A stretch of DNA of 64,000 bases from Sporosarcina sp. (GCA_029257435.1 JARIBI010000217.1:1-64000), one strand, 5' to 3'. Positions 29,247 to 38,916 are shown, numbered from the stretch's first letter. Notes: generated by a model not told the origin, from the letters alone. Made by a program: numbers and translations.

Positions 29247-30249
29247 TTTGTGGTTTGTGTTAATCGCGGTTCTATTCATAGGGTTTATATTTCTTGAAGG
29301 CTTTGACTTTGGTGTAGGAATGAGTTTGAAATTCCTCGCTAAAGATGAAACAGACAAACGTATGCTCATTAATACGATTGGGCCAGTCTGGGATGCCAAC
29401 GAAGTGTGGCTGATTACAGCAGGCGGAGCAATGTTTGCAGCGTTCCCACATTGGTATGCGACAGTTTTCAGCGGGTATTATATACCGTTTGTCGTCTTGC
29501 TGCTGGCATTGATTGCCCGTGGTGTAGCGTTCGAGTTCAGAGAAAAGATCGAGTCCGCTAAATGGGTGAAAACATGGGATTGGGCAATCTTTGCAGGCAG
29601 TATTTTGCCGCCATTCCTCTTAGGTGTCTTGTTCACAAGTATGTTGAAGGGAATGCCTGTGGATGCCGATATGAACATGCACGCAGGATTCTTTGACTTC
29701 GTGAATGTCTATACCGTAGTGGGTGGATTAGCATTTGTGCTCATCTCTTATTTACACGGATTACTGTTTGTCACTTTAAAAACAGAAGGATCCATTCGTA
29801 CCCGCGCAAAAGAGGCTGCATTAAAAATCTATTGGGCAACTGGTGTTGTGATGATCGCGTTTGTCGCTTTAACAGCGGTCTTTACAGAAGCGTTTGCGAA
29901 TAGAGGACCGATCTTGATTCCGCTATTTGCAGTTGTGATTGTTTTATATGCGTTCCTACACCGCTTAATCGCAAAAGGACGCGAAGCATTAAGCTTTACA
30001 GTTACAGGGATTACACTGATCGCGGTGATGGCTTCGTTCTTCATCGGATTGTTCCCGAACGTATTGGTCAGTTCATTAGATTCTGCATTTAACATGTCAA
30101 TCCGGGCAGCAGCATCAGGTGATTATTCGTTGAAATTAATGACATTCGTTGCGTTTACAATGGTTCCGATTGTGATTGCATATACAATTTGGAGTTACTA
30201 TGTATTCCGTAAACGTGTTACGGCAGATGTGGAGCATCTGGACTATTGA
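29233..30249 (+). CDS. cydB: Cytochrome bd oxidase subunit II
   Basis: 338 residues, about eight membrane helices, starting with the CydB pattern FLEGFDFGVGM. The segment TIGPVWDANEVWLI is the subunit II signature. It overlaps the cydA end by 14 bases, with its own AGGAGG ribosome binding site. Forms the bd oxidase heterodimer with CydA. Confidence 0.96.
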   Translation: MALSDLWFVLIAVLFIGFIFLEGFDFGVGMSLKFLAKDETDKRMLINTIGPVWDANEVWLITAGGAMFAAFPHWYATVFSGYYIPFVVLLLALIARGVAFEFREKIESAKWVKTWDWAIFAGSILPPFLLGVLFTSMLKGMPVDADMNMHAGFFDFVNVYTVVGGLAFVLISYLHGLLFVTLKTEGSIRTRAKEAALKIYWATGVVMIAFVALTAVFTEAFANRGPILIPLFAVVIVLYAFLHRLIAKGREALSFTVTGITLIAVMASFFIGLFPNVLVSSLDSAFNMSIRAAASGDYSLKLMTFVAFTMVPIVIAYTIWSYYVFRKRVTADVEHLDY

Positions 30250-31973
30250 TGGACCGACATCTTCTTCGGTATAACGGCAGCAAGAAAACTTTTGCGCTTG
30301 TTGGGATTTTGACAGTCGTTCAAGCGGCTTTCATCATCCTGCAAGCTCTCTCCTTGTCTTCAGCCATTACCCGGATGTTTCATGGGCTAGCTTGGAAGGG
30401 AACCGTTGTATCGCTCGCCGTGTTTTTTGTTGCTCATGCGATTCGTCATTCCCTTCAATGGGGAAAAGAACGCGTTGCACTCAAGTTTGCAGATGATATT
30501 GCTCGTTCGACCCAAGACCAGTTAGCTGAAGCACTTTTACGGGATGGCACTGGAATGATTGCAAGACAAGGTTCAGGATCTTTGCTGACTCTTACTTTAG
30601 AAGGTGTCCCGAAATTCCGTAAATACGTGGAACTGTTCATCCCAAGATCGTTATCGATGGGAATCATTCCAGCAGTAATCCTCGTTTATATTGTCACGTC
30701 CGATTTAATGTCTGGCGTGACTCTTTTCCTTGTAATGCCGATATTAATCATCTTCCTAATTCTGATAGGAATTGTCTCTAAGAAAAAGATTGATGATCAA
30801 ATGGGAACATACCGCCAGCTGTCCAGACATTTTGCGGATTCTATCCAAGGGATTGAGACGCTGAAGTTTTTAGGGCGGAGCAAGTCCCATGAGAAAGCGA
30901 TTGAAGAAGTGAGTGACAAATATCGTGTAGCTACGAATCGCTCGTTAAGCTATGCATTTTTGTCTTCGTTCTCCCTGGATTTCTTTTCAAGTCTATCTGT
31001 AGCACTTGTTGCAGTGGAGCTTGGTTTACGGTTAATCAATGGCGGAATCGGACTAGAAGCAGCGCTTGTAATTCTCATATTAGCGCCTGAATACTTTTTG
31101 CCAGTTCGTGATTTAGGCGCTGATTTCCACGCAACAATGGATGGAAAAGATGCTGCGGATGAAATACGTTCACTACTTGCAGATTCAGAAGAGAATGGTG
31201 AACACGAATCGACTGTCATTCCTGCGGTTACGAAAGACAGCAGATTTACAGCTGCCTCTATTGGTAAACTAGGCGATCATGACATTGAAATTACGAAAGA
31301 TATACAGTTTTCTGTAACGGGTTCACAAAAAGTGGGGATAATTGGGGCTTCAGGGGCTGGCAAGTCCACTCTGATTGACCTATTGGCGGGCTTTACATCA
31401 CCTTCAAGTGGCGCATTTGAGATTGGAAACGAGTCTTTCAGTTCGCTTGCATCAGATTCTTGGCGCAAACAAGTCACCTATATCCCGCAGCACCCAACAA
31501 TTTTCTCAGACACTCTAGCAAATAACATTCGTTTTTATCATCCGGAAGCCAGTGACGAAACTGTTTTTAAAGCCGCACAAGCAGCGGGTCTTGAGCAGCT
31601 GGTCGATGAACTGGCGAATGGGTATGATGAGATGATTGGTCAAGGCGGCCGTCCGCTATCAGGCGGGGAAGAACAGCGTGTTGCGATTGCTCGTGCGCTG
31701 TTAGAAGATTCTTCCGTCTTGTTGTTGGATGAACCGACAGCACACTTGGATATCGAAACAGAACACGAAATCAAGCAATTGCTTCTGCCTATTCTTGACG
31801 GCCGGCTCGTATTCTTTGCAACACATCGATTGCACTGGATGAAGGAAATGGACTGGATTCTTGTCATGGAAGATGGCCGTATCGCGGAACAAGGGACTCA
31901 CGAGGAGCTGTCTGCACAAGACGGTGTCTACAGCAAATTAGCGCGTGCACAGCGGGAAGGGATGATGCTATGA
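30249..31973 (+). CDS. cydD: Thiol reductant ABC exporter subunit CydD
   Basis: 574 residues from ATG 30249, overlapping the cydB stop as TGATG (a TTG at 30246 is alternative). Six membrane helices (about 1-310), then an ABC ATPase with Walker A GASGAGKST, signature LSGGEEQRVAIARALL and Walker B SVLLLDEPTAHLD. With CydC it exports cysteine/glutathione-type thiols or heme-related reductant needed for cytochrome bd assembly. Confidence 0.93.
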   Translation: MDRHLLRYNGSKKTFALVGILTVVQAAFIILQALSLSSAITRMFHGLAWKGTVVSLAVFFVAHAIRHSLQWGKERVALKFADDIARSTQDQLAEALLRDGTGMIARQGSGSLLTLTLEGVPKFRKYVELFIPRSLSMGIIPAVILVYIVTSDLMSGVTLFLVMPILIIFLILIGIVSKKKIDDQMGTYRQLSRHFADSIQGIETLKFLGRSKSHEKAIEEVSDKYRVATNRSLSYAFLSSFSLDFFSSLSVALVAVELGLRLINGGIGLEAALVILILAPEYFLPVRDLGADFHATMDGKDAADEIRSLLADSEENGEHESTVIPAVTKDSRFTAASIGKLGDHDIEITKDIQFSVTGSQKVGIIGASGAGKSTLIDLLAGFTSPSSGAFEIGNESFSSLASDSWRKQVTYIPQHPTIFSDTLANNIRFYHPEASDETVFKAAQAAGLEQLVDELANGYDEMIGQGGRPLSGGEEQRVAIARALLEDSSVLLLDEPTAHLDIETEHEIKQLLLPILDGRLVFFATHRLHWMKEMDWILVMEDGRIAEQGTHEELSAQDGVYSKLARAQREGMML

Positions 31974-33700
31974 ACTACGTCAAAAACTTCGTTACTCCAT
32001 ATATGAGCAAGTACTGGAAGTTAATGTCGGTGACTGTTCTCTTAGGCATTTGCTCTTCCTTGTCTGCGGCACTTCTGATTTTTGCATCGGGTTACTTGAT
32101 TTCAGCTGCGTCAGAGCGACCAGAGACAATTTTACTTGTCTACGTTCCAATCGTTTTAGTTCGGGCTTTTGGATTGTCTCGTGCAGCGTTCAGTTATGCA
32201 GAACGCATGACGGGGCACAACGCTGTTTTAAAAGTGCTGTCTGAAATGCGCGTGCGGCTATATCGTGCGCTGGAACCACAAGCACTATTTATCCGTTCTC
32301 GCTTTAAGCGAGGAGATTTACTAGGGACATTGGCGGATGATATTGAACATTTACAAGATGTCTATATCCGTACGCTATTCCCAACAATCAGCGGTTTGTT
32401 CATATTCGTATTTGCAACTGTATCTGTGTCTGTTTTTGATTGGAAATTCGGTTTGTTTATCGGTCTGTGTTTAAGTGTGATTGTCATCGTCTATCCAATG
32501 CTGTCATTAGTGATGATGAAGAAACACCAACTAAAGTCGAAACAGCAGCATACGAAGCTGTACCATACATTGGGGGACGCAGTTTATGGGATTCGCGATT
32601 GGCTCATTAGCAGCAGAACCGCTGATTTCCTTAGTAAGTTCAAATCTGAGCGTAATGCAAGTTACGAAACAGACAAAGAACTTGCAAAGCGTGACCAAAA
32701 CAGAACGTTCCAGCTTCATTTAATTTCTGGTGTTATTACTGTGGTTGTAGGAGTCTGGGCGGGAATGCAAGCGATTGATGGAACGATTTTACCAACATAT
32801 ATCGCAGCATTTACACTCGTCACACTTCCAATCATTGAATCGTTAATTCCGATTTCACACGCTGTTGAACGGATTCCTGCGTACAACGAATCGTTTGCAC
32901 GTATTCAGCACACGGAAGATACAGCACAATCCGTATTCAAGTCAGCTGAAACGTTGGATGAAGTGCCAGCAGCTGCAGATATCCTCGTTGAAGGTGTGTC
33001 TTATGCATATGAGTCTGAAAAACGACAAGCCCTTCACCGGGCTGCTCTCAACATCAAACAGGGTGAAAGAGTAGCGGTTCTCGGTAAAAGCGGTGCAGGC
33101 AAATCGACGCTGGTACAACTTTTATTAGGAGCGTTAAAACCGGATGAAGGAACCATCCGAATCGCGGGTGAAGCTCCAGAAAAGTATGGGGAAAACATCC
33201 ATCAACTTGTGAGTGTATTAAACCAAAAACCTTACTTGTTTGGGACAACGATTGAAAATAATATTCGTCTAGGCAATCCATCTGCGACAACTGAAGAGGT
33301 CGAACGTGTAATCCGCCAAGTTGGATTGGAAGATTATCTTAAAAAGCTTCCACACGGGTTGCAAACGCAGACGGAAGAAGCAGGACGGCGCTTCTCAGGC
33401 GGCGAACGACAACGCATTGCGCTGGCACGTATTTTGCTCAACCATACCCCGGTTGTGATTGTCGATGAACCGGCAGTTGGACTGGATCCTGAAACAGAAC
33501 GCAGTCTCATTCAGACAATGATGGAGAGTCTGAAAGGGAAAACAGTTATATGGATTACCCACCATCTGATGGGAATGGAATTGATGGACAATATCGTCTT
33601 CTTAGAAGCTGGAGAAATATCGGATGAAGGCACACATGAAGAACTGCTGGAAAAATCACTGCGCTACAGACGCCTTGTTGAATTGGACCGCGGAATCTGA
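31970..33700 (+). CDS. cydC: Thiol reductant ABC exporter subunit CydC
   Basis: 576 residues, start overlapping the cydD stop (ATGA). Membrane domain (about 1-320) and ABC ATPase with Walker A GKSGAGKST, signature FSGGERQRIALARILL and Walker B VVIVDEPAVGLDPE. Last gene of the complete cydABCD set. A terminator hairpin follows. Confidence 0.93.
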   Translation: MNYVKNFVTPYMSKYWKLMSVTVLLGICSSLSAALLIFASGYLISAASERPETILLVYVPIVLVRAFGLSRAAFSYAERMTGHNAVLKVLSEMRVRLYRALEPQALFIRSRFKRGDLLGTLADDIEHLQDVYIRTLFPTISGLFIFVFATVSVSVFDWKFGLFIGLCLSVIVIVYPMLSLVMMKKHQLKSKQQHTKLYHTLGDAVYGIRDWLISSRTADFLSKFKSERNASYETDKELAKRDQNRTFQLHLISGVITVVVGVWAGMQAIDGTILPTYIAAFTLVTLPIIESLIPISHAVERIPAYNESFARIQHTEDTAQSVFKSAETLDEVPAAADILVEGVSYAYESEKRQALHRAALNIKQGERVAVLGKSGAGKSTLVQLLLGALKPDEGTIRIAGEAPEKYGENIHQLVSVLNQKPYLFGTTIENNIRLGNPSATTEEVERVIRQVGLEDYLKKLPHGLQTQTEEAGRRFSGGERQRIALARILLNHTPVVIVDEPAVGLDPETERSLIQTMMESLKGKTVIWITHHLMGMELMDNIVFLEAGEISDEGTHEELLEKSLRYRRLVELDRGI

Positions 33701-33746
33701 TTTTTACTAATCAGAAGCGGGCGTTCGGGAATTTGAAGACCTAGTA

Positions 33747-33800
33747 AAGACTATGCCGAATGTATTTCACACGTACATTTGACATAGTCTTTTTCTTGTT
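33747..33800 (+). terminator. Terminator after cydABCD
   Basis: AAAGACTATG..GAATGTA pairs with TACATTT..CATAGTCTTT (two-base internal mismatch), followed by T-rich sequence. Confidence 0.8.
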
Positions 33801-33812
33801 TTTGAAATAACC

Positions 33813-34433
33813 TTAGTTTTTACTCCCTTTTTAGAAGAATCGGGAATGATTTTAGAAGTAGGAGACTGGATTATTAAAAAAGCGTCACTGCAAGTCACCA
33901 AATGGGGAGAAGAGGGATATCCAGAACATTATGTAACTGTGAACGGTTCTGTAAAAAACTTCTCGATGAGTCATTCATCTCGCGGGTACATGATATCTTG
34001 CAAAGCAACTCCAGATAGTTTGGTAGTTGAAATAACTGAGTTTGTTGTTGTGGAAAATAGCAAAAAAGCGCTGCAAATCGTGACCAGATTGAATGATCTC
34101 GTTATTAGTACAGCATTAGAGGATTTTGGGACGGGGTATTCTTCGTTAGCAAACCTAACCCATTTACCTTTCCAATAGTTAAAAGTGGACCGTGAAGAAT
34201 CGGAGGCTGCATCGGTCTTAAAAGGGATTGTTTTGATTGCTTCAGGTCTCGGTCAAGTGACCATTATGGAAGGCGTAGAAACGAAAGAACATTTTAAGCT
34301 GATCGAATTCATGGCTACTATTTCAGTAAACCAGTTCCGCTGGACGACGCATACAAACTTCTTTAACCAATTTAAAAACACTCCGCTAGCAGCGAAGTGT
34401 TTAAAATGGCCATCCGAACAAATAGCCGAGTGA
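33813..34433 (+). pseudogene. Decayed EAL-domain (c-di-GMP phosphodiesterase) fragment
   Basis: One reading frame recalls the second half of an EAL domain: FTPFLEESGMILEVGDWIIK, then LVVEITEFVV, ALEDFGTGYSSLANLTHLPF, a TAG stop at 34176-34178, then LKVDREES and MEGVETKEHF. The stop falls between DFGTGYSS...LPF and the LKVDR motif, so both parts belong to one ancestral gene. The N-terminal half with the EAL motif itself is gone, and the expected Gln-Gly-Tyr ending (QGYLF) is scrambled. It has no start signal and is clearly nonfunctional. Its end overlaps the DedA gene by 33 bases. Confidence 0.85.
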
Positions 34434-34886
34434 GATGCATATAATACCTGAAACCGTTGTACCGAGTGAAGAGAACAACATATACCGCTTTACAGCCATC
34501 CCGCTCATTCCTGAAAAACAACAGACGAAATGACGCATTCCCGGTACGAAAAAGCCTAGCGTTACCGTCCAGGAACCATAACGGCTAAACCAGCGCTCTA
34601 CCCGCAGTATCCGTTTTTCGGATAGACCGATCCTTTTACCAAAACGTTCAACAATTGGGCGACCCACTTGTTTACCGACTGTATAGGTCACAAGTGTTCC
34701 GATGAAAACTCCTAAAATCGCAATCGTCATTGCCCCTGTGAAATTGAGAAGCCCTGAAGAAGACAAATATCCCGTAAAAACGATGACAAATTCATCCGGC
34801 ATGGGTAATCCGAAAATACCGAGCGCTAAAAAAAGAAAAACAGCAAAGTACCCATAATGGGTAACGAAATCTTGAAATATACTCAC
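34401..34886 (-). CDS. DedA-family membrane protein (YbfM-like)
   Basis: 161 residues, SNARE-associated/DedA fold. Hydrophobic segments at about 9-45, 50-72 and 112-160. Conserved pieces: GLPMPDEFVIVFTGYLSS, GTLVTYTVGKQVGRP, RYGSWTVTLGFFVPGMRHFVCCFSGMSGM, matching the E/D-R-F-x-PxxR-like membrane core. It is compact, ending at GYLFGWPF, and its last codons run through the tail of the EAL pseudogene, so the native C-terminus may be lost; B. subtilis YbfM is also short, as I recall. It follows psd by 16 bases, as ybfM sits with pssA and psd in B. subtilis. Possible lipid-carrier flippase. Confidence 0.8.
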   Translation of the reverse strand: MSIFQDFVTHYGYFAVFLFLALGIFGLPMPDEFVIVFTGYLSSSGLLNFTGAMTIAILGVFIGTLVTYTVGKQVGRPIVERFGKRIGLSEKRILRVERWFSRYGSWTVTLGFFVPGMRHFVCCFSGMSGMAVKRYMLFSSLGTTVSGIICISLGYLFGWPF

Positions 34887-34902
34887 TTAAATCCCTCTTT
34901 TG

Positions 34903-35715
34903 TCAATTCTTTGATGATGTTGTATGCGGTTGCCACGTCCCAATAGTTTCTCCAACCCGAATCGCACCTTTTTCAGAACGATCCGGTGTGAACGGCGTCT
35001 CTCCAGCAACAAATAGCAAAATCGTTGATCCGAAAGAGAAATAACCAAAGTCTTCTCCTTTTTTAGCTTCTTTTGAAGAAGAGTAGAGCTGTACGGAGTT
35101 TACATTGAGTGCACCCACTTTGACAAGTGCTATTCGATCGAGTTCAGTTGAAAGTTCAGTGATAAGTCGATAGTTTGTTTCAAAAGGTTTGTCTCCATAA
35201 GTAAGTCCCATGTTATTAACAGGATATGATGTGGATCCAAGAGCGTAACGGCTGATCACGCGGCCATCTGCAGGATAGTGGAAGTGATGATAATCTGCAG
35301 GAGAAAGATAGAATACAAAGTACCATCCATTTTTATAAGCAGATGCCCTCTTCTCATCCATGAATATTTCATTTATACTGTATGTATGACCTTTAATTGT
35401 AAATTGATGTCCGTCTTCTACCCGCCCGAAAGAACTCAGCTGTCCGTCTGAGGGGGAGACCAAAGTTTCAGCTGAATTGTCAAAAGGCCGTGCTCCGGAT
35501 TTTAGGTTGCGGGTGAAAAATGCTTGTAAACTTTTGTAGTGTCCTCTCGGATATTCCATACTGGCCTCATCAATTTTATAGGCTGAGGAGTATGTCTTAA
35601 TAAGAGGTTTGCTGAAACGGGATGCTGCGAAATGGCGCAGTATACCAGAGGCAACTGGATTTCCGGTCAGTTCAACGAATGATTTTAAGAGTTTCTTTTT
35701 CAATACAATCACCAT
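34903..35715 (-). CDS. psd: Phosphatidylserine decarboxylase
   Basis: 270 residues. Makes phosphatidylethanolamine from phosphatidylserine. The proenzyme cleavage region reads YFSFGSTILLF, the FGST variant seen in B. subtilis Psd, giving the pyruvoyl Ser. Other conserved parts: SPSDGQLSSFG, HHFHYPADG. ATG 35715 has no good ribosome binding site; TTG 35703, preceded by GGTGAT, is a credible alternative. Transcribed with dedA and divergently from pssA. Confidence 0.92.
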   Translation of the reverse strand: MVIVLKKKLLKSFVELTGNPVASGILRHFAASRFSKPLIKTYSSAYKIDEASMEYPRGHYKSLQAFFTRNLKSGARPFDNSAETLVSPSDGQLSSFGRVEDGHQFTIKGHTYSINEIFMDEKRASAYKNGWYFVFYLSPADYHHFHYPADGRVISRYALGSTSYPVNNMGLTYGDKPFETNYRLITELSTELDRIALVKVGALNVNSVQLYSSSKEAKKGEDFGYFSFGSTILLFVAGETPFTPDRSEKGAIRVGETIGTWQPHTTSSKN

Positions 35716-35748
35716 CTTTAACTAGTATATATTATCGGGAGGTTTGTT

Positions 35749-36282
35749 ATGTTTTCATTTAGATATATTGATTATACTAAAGTAAAGGCCCAATTGGCGA
35801 ATGCAATTACTTTAGTAAACTTAAGTTTCGGAGTTATTGCCATTATACTGATTTCCAGAGACTTGTCCCACATGAGTTTAGTTTTCATTTTTCTAGCGGC
35901 TTTATTTGATCGTTTCGACGGGATGACAGCTCGTCACTTCCATACGGAATCAGCATTCGGAAAAGAATTGGATTCCTTAAGTGATATCATTTCGTTCGGA
36001 ATCGCCCCAGCAGTTCTTATCTATCACTCTGCGTTATCTGAAATGCTTTGGGTTGGGATTGCAGCAACAATTATTTACATTGCATGCGGGGCAGTCCGGT
36101 TAGCCCGCTATAATGTAGAAGAGTTCGACGGCATTTTCCGTGGCGTTCCGATTACCGCAGCTGGTGTCATTTTAACTTCTTTTTATTTTGCAGTTCCATA
36201 CGTTGCGGCGCCTTATCTTGTTATTGCAATGCTCATTCTTTCATGGGCAATGGTCAGCAATTTTAAAATTTTTAAAGTATAA
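35749..36282 (+). CDS. pssA: CDP-diacylglycerol-serine O-phosphatidyltransferase
   Basis: 177 residues, integral membrane. The CDP-alcohol phosphotransferase motif D-G-x2-A-R-x8-G-x3-D-x3-D is seen as FDGMTARHFHTESAFGKELDSLSD, residue positions about 51-72. Makes phosphatidylserine from CDP-diacylglycerol and serine, the step before Psd. GGGAGG ribosome binding site before ATG 35749. Divergent from psd with only 33 bases between, in which TATATT-like boxes face both ways. Confidence 0.93.
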   Translation: MFSFRYIDYTKVKAQLANAITLVNLSFGVIAIILISRDLSHMSLVFIFLAALFDRFDGMTARHFHTESAFGKELDSLSDIISFGIAPAVLIYHSALSEMLWVGIAATIIYIACGAVRLARYNVEEFDGIFRGVPITAAGVILTSFYFAVPYVAAPYLVIAMLILSWAMVSNFKIFKV

Positions 36283-36286
36283 ACTC

Positions 36287-36335
36287 AAACCTCTTCATTT
36301 GGTTCCTTAGATTGGGATCCGGTGAAGAGGTTTTT
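36287..36335 (+). terminator. Terminator after pssA
   Basis: AAACCTCTTCA pairs with TGAAGAGGTTT around a long loop, then five T. Confidence 0.82.
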
Positions 36336-36472
36336 AAATTGTAGAATGCGGCCGTGCAATGCGGTTCTATTCAGTTTTCAATTCATACCCAGCGCTTGTC
36401 TCAAGTCCGTTCCATTCTCCTGTGTAATCTGCTATTCTTAAAGTAGATAAACAACGGAAAGGAATGATTGAA

Positions 36473-36907
36473 ATGGCTGGACCCGCGTTAAAACAACTAC
36501 AATCTCACCGGGCTATCCACGAAGGCGGATTATCTGGTGCAGTTGGGAAAACAGAGATGCTGATTGACTTCCTTCAAGAAGGGGACCTTAAAAATGCAGA
36601 CCGTGCAGCGAATGATTTAATCGATTATTGGAAGACACGCGTCATTAGTCATGCGGATGCAGAGGAAGGCGGGTTTTATCAAGAAATCGTTGCAGAAAAT
36701 CCTGCGATGGACAAGTCGGTTATCCAGCTGACGCGCGACCATGATTTGATAAGAATCATCGTTGGAGATATTGAAAAGTTAAGAGAGACTGAAGGAATTA
36801 GTCCAAGCGTCCTTCAAAAATTCTATGCATTGCTAGTTGTGAACGAAATTCACAGTCGCGAAGAAGAACGTTTGCTATTTATAGAATCACCTAAAGAAGA
36901 AGCTTGA
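36473..36907 (+). CDS. Hemerythrin-like domain protein
   Basis: 144 residues from ATG 36473, nine bases after AAAGGA; an ATG at 36464 lies too close to it. All-helical hemerythrin/HHE pattern with histidines and acids spaced as iron ligands: HRAIHEGG, HADAEEGGFYQ, TRDHDLI, NEIHSREEERLLF. Likely a cytoplasmic di-iron protein for oxygen, NO or redox sensing; the exact role is unknown. Monocistronic, before recQ. Confidence 0.8.
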   Translation: MAGPALKQLQSHRAIHEGGLSGAVGKTEMLIDFLQEGDLKNADRAANDLIDYWKTRVISHADAEEGGFYQEIVAENPAMDKSVIQLTRDHDLIRIIVGDIEKLRETEGISPSVLQKFYALLVVNEIHSREEERLLFIESPKEEA

Positions 36908-36977
36908 AATGAATGGACCAACCAAACACGTCATTCTGGAAATGAATGACGTGTTTCCAATGAAAGGAGCACTTTAA

Positions 36978-38750
36978 ATGATGGAACAAGCACTTGCCGT
37001 GCTCGCTGAGAAATTTGGATATACATCATTCCGTACCGGTCAAGAGCAGGTCATCCAGCACGTGATGGATGGACAAGATGCTCTATGTGTTATGCCGACT
37101 GGGGGCGGTAAATCGTTGTGCTACCAAGTGCCGGCCATGCTATTTGAAGGAACGGTCCTCGTTATATCCCCACTAATTTCCCTTATGAAAGATCAGGTAG
37201 ACGCACTTTGGCAACTCGGAATTCCTGCTGCCTACATAAACAGCACGTTATCGTCCGAAGAGTATTTCGGAATTCTTGAAAATGCGATCGCAGGACAATA
37301 TCGCCTTCTATACATTGCACCTGAACGACTGGAGTCCGAATCATTTCTGAGAGAATTAAGCCGGATGAACGTTCCGATGATTGCGATTGATGAGGCACAC
37401 TGTATTTCTCAATGGGGTCATGATTTCAGACCGAGTTACCGAAATATTAGCCGTGTCTTGAACTGTTTTGATGAAAAACCGGTTTTGCTTGCGTTAACTG
37501 CAACAGCTACGCCGAACGTTCGGGAAGATATTCGCATACAGCTCGGGATTCCCGAAGAACAGACGGTGATGACAGGATTTGAGCGGTCGAACTTAGTGTT
37601 TACGGTTGTAAAAGGGCAAAATCGCGAGAAGTTCATCAAAGAAGTTGCAAGTAAAAATAAAGGGGAAGCTGGTATTGTTTATGCAGCCACCCGAAAAGCG
37701 GTTGAGAGTATCTATGAATTGCTAAACCGTGCTGGATTTGAAGTGGCGAAGTATCACGGCGGAATGTCAGATACAGAACGGCATCACGAGCAAGAACGTT
37801 TCCTGAATGATGAAGCAACGGTGATGGTCGCAACAAATGCTTTTGGAATGGGAATTGACAAGTCAAATATCCGATACGTCATTCACTACCAGATGCCGAA
37901 AAATATGGAAAGCTATTATCAAGAAGCTGGACGCGCGGGACGGGATGGTCTGGATAGTGAATGTGTGCTTCTATTTGCATCGCAAGATATCCAAACACAG
38001 CGTTTTCTTATCGACCAATCTCCAGATCCTTCACGAGTGCCAGCTGAGCTCGAAAAACTGCAAGGAATGATCGACTACTGCCATACAGAAAATTGTTTGC
38101 AGCAATACATCGTGACGTATTTTGGAGAAAAAGAGGCTCCGAAATGCGGCAGATGTGCAAATTGTACAGATACACGAGAGCAGATGGATGTCACATTGGA
38201 AGCTCAAAAGGTATTGTCATGCGTCATTCGAATGGGGCAGCGGTTTGGGAAGACGATGATCGCACAAGTGTTGACCGGCTCGAGAAATAAAAAATTGCTG
38301 GACTTTAAGTTTGATCAATTGACGACTTATGGTTTGCTGAAAGAAAAGAATGCGAAGGAAGTTTCCGATTTTATCGAGTTTCTGATTTCGGCGAACTGTT
38401 TACAAGTGGAGAACGGGCAGTTTCCGACAATCCGAGTCGCTGAGCGCGGCAAGGAAGTCTTGCTTGGCAATGACAAAATTATGAGAAAAGGTTCATTTGT
38501 TTCGAAGACACTGACAGAAAATGATCCGCTGTTTGAACAGCTTCGCCAGTTGCGGCGCCAGCTTGCTCAAGAAGCAGGCGTCCCGCCATTCGTTGTGTTC
38601 TCGGATAAGACGCTGAAAGATATGGCGATGAAAAAACCAGCAACGTCCGCAGAGTTTTTGGACGTTGTAGGTGTGGGACAAACGAAGCTCGAGATCTATG
38701 GAGAGGCATTCATTGAAGAAATTAAATCTTTTCAGCTCCAGGAGATTTGA
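36978..38750 (+). CDS. recQ: ATP-dependent DNA helicase RecQ
   Basis: 590 residues. Helicase motif I MPTGGGKSLCYQVPA, motif II DEAHCISQWGHDFRPSY, motif VI QEAGRAGRDG, then the RecQ zinc-binding domain (C..C ... KCGRCANC), winged helix, and a C-terminal HRDC domain (about 515-585). AAAGGAG lies eight bases before ATG 36978. Acts in recombination and fork repair. Several RecQ paralogues occur in Bacillota, so the symbol indicates family. Confidence 0.93.
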   Translation: MMEQALAVLAEKFGYTSFRTGQEQVIQHVMDGQDALCVMPTGGGKSLCYQVPAMLFEGTVLVISPLISLMKDQVDALWQLGIPAAYINSTLSSEEYFGILENAIAGQYRLLYIAPERLESESFLRELSRMNVPMIAIDEAHCISQWGHDFRPSYRNISRVLNCFDEKPVLLALTATATPNVREDIRIQLGIPEEQTVMTGFERSNLVFTVVKGQNREKFIKEVASKNKGEAGIVYAATRKAVESIYELLNRAGFEVAKYHGGMSDTERHHEQERFLNDEATVMVATNAFGMGIDKSNIRYVIHYQMPKNMESYYQEAGRAGRDGLDSECVLLFASQDIQTQRFLIDQSPDPSRVPAELEKLQGMIDYCHTENCLQQYIVTYFGEKEAPKCGRCANCTDTREQMDVTLEAQKVLSCVIRMGQRFGKTMIAQVLTGSRNKKLLDFKFDQLTTYGLLKEKNAKEVSDFIEFLISANCLQVENGQFPTIRVAERGKEVLLGNDKIMRKGSFVSKTLTENDPLFEQLRQLRRQLAQEAGVPPFVVFSDKTLKDMAMKKPATSAEFLDVVGVGQTKLEIYGEAFIEEIKSFQLQEI

Positions 38751-38781
38751 GCGTGAGATTCCGCAATAATAGGCAAAACAA

Positions 38782-38810
38782 AAAACATACTAGCACCTAG
38801 TATGTTTTTT
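38782..38810 (+). terminator. Terminator after recQ
   Basis: AAACATACTA pairs with TAGTATGTTT across GCACC, followed by a T run. Confidence 0.9.
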
Positions 38811-38916
38811 GTTTTATATTCGATTATTCCTTCAAGGCTAATTGTAACTGGATGGACACGCGACCGAACTGCTCGATTCCAATATGTTAGATAGGTTAAT
38901 CGCTTGAGAATTTCCG

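Noticed and set aside
36924-36956. Terminator between hemerythrin and recQ
   Set aside because: AAACACGTCATT/AATGACGTGTTT forms a hairpin but no T run follows; it lies just before recQ's ribosome binding site and may instead be a processing or structural site.
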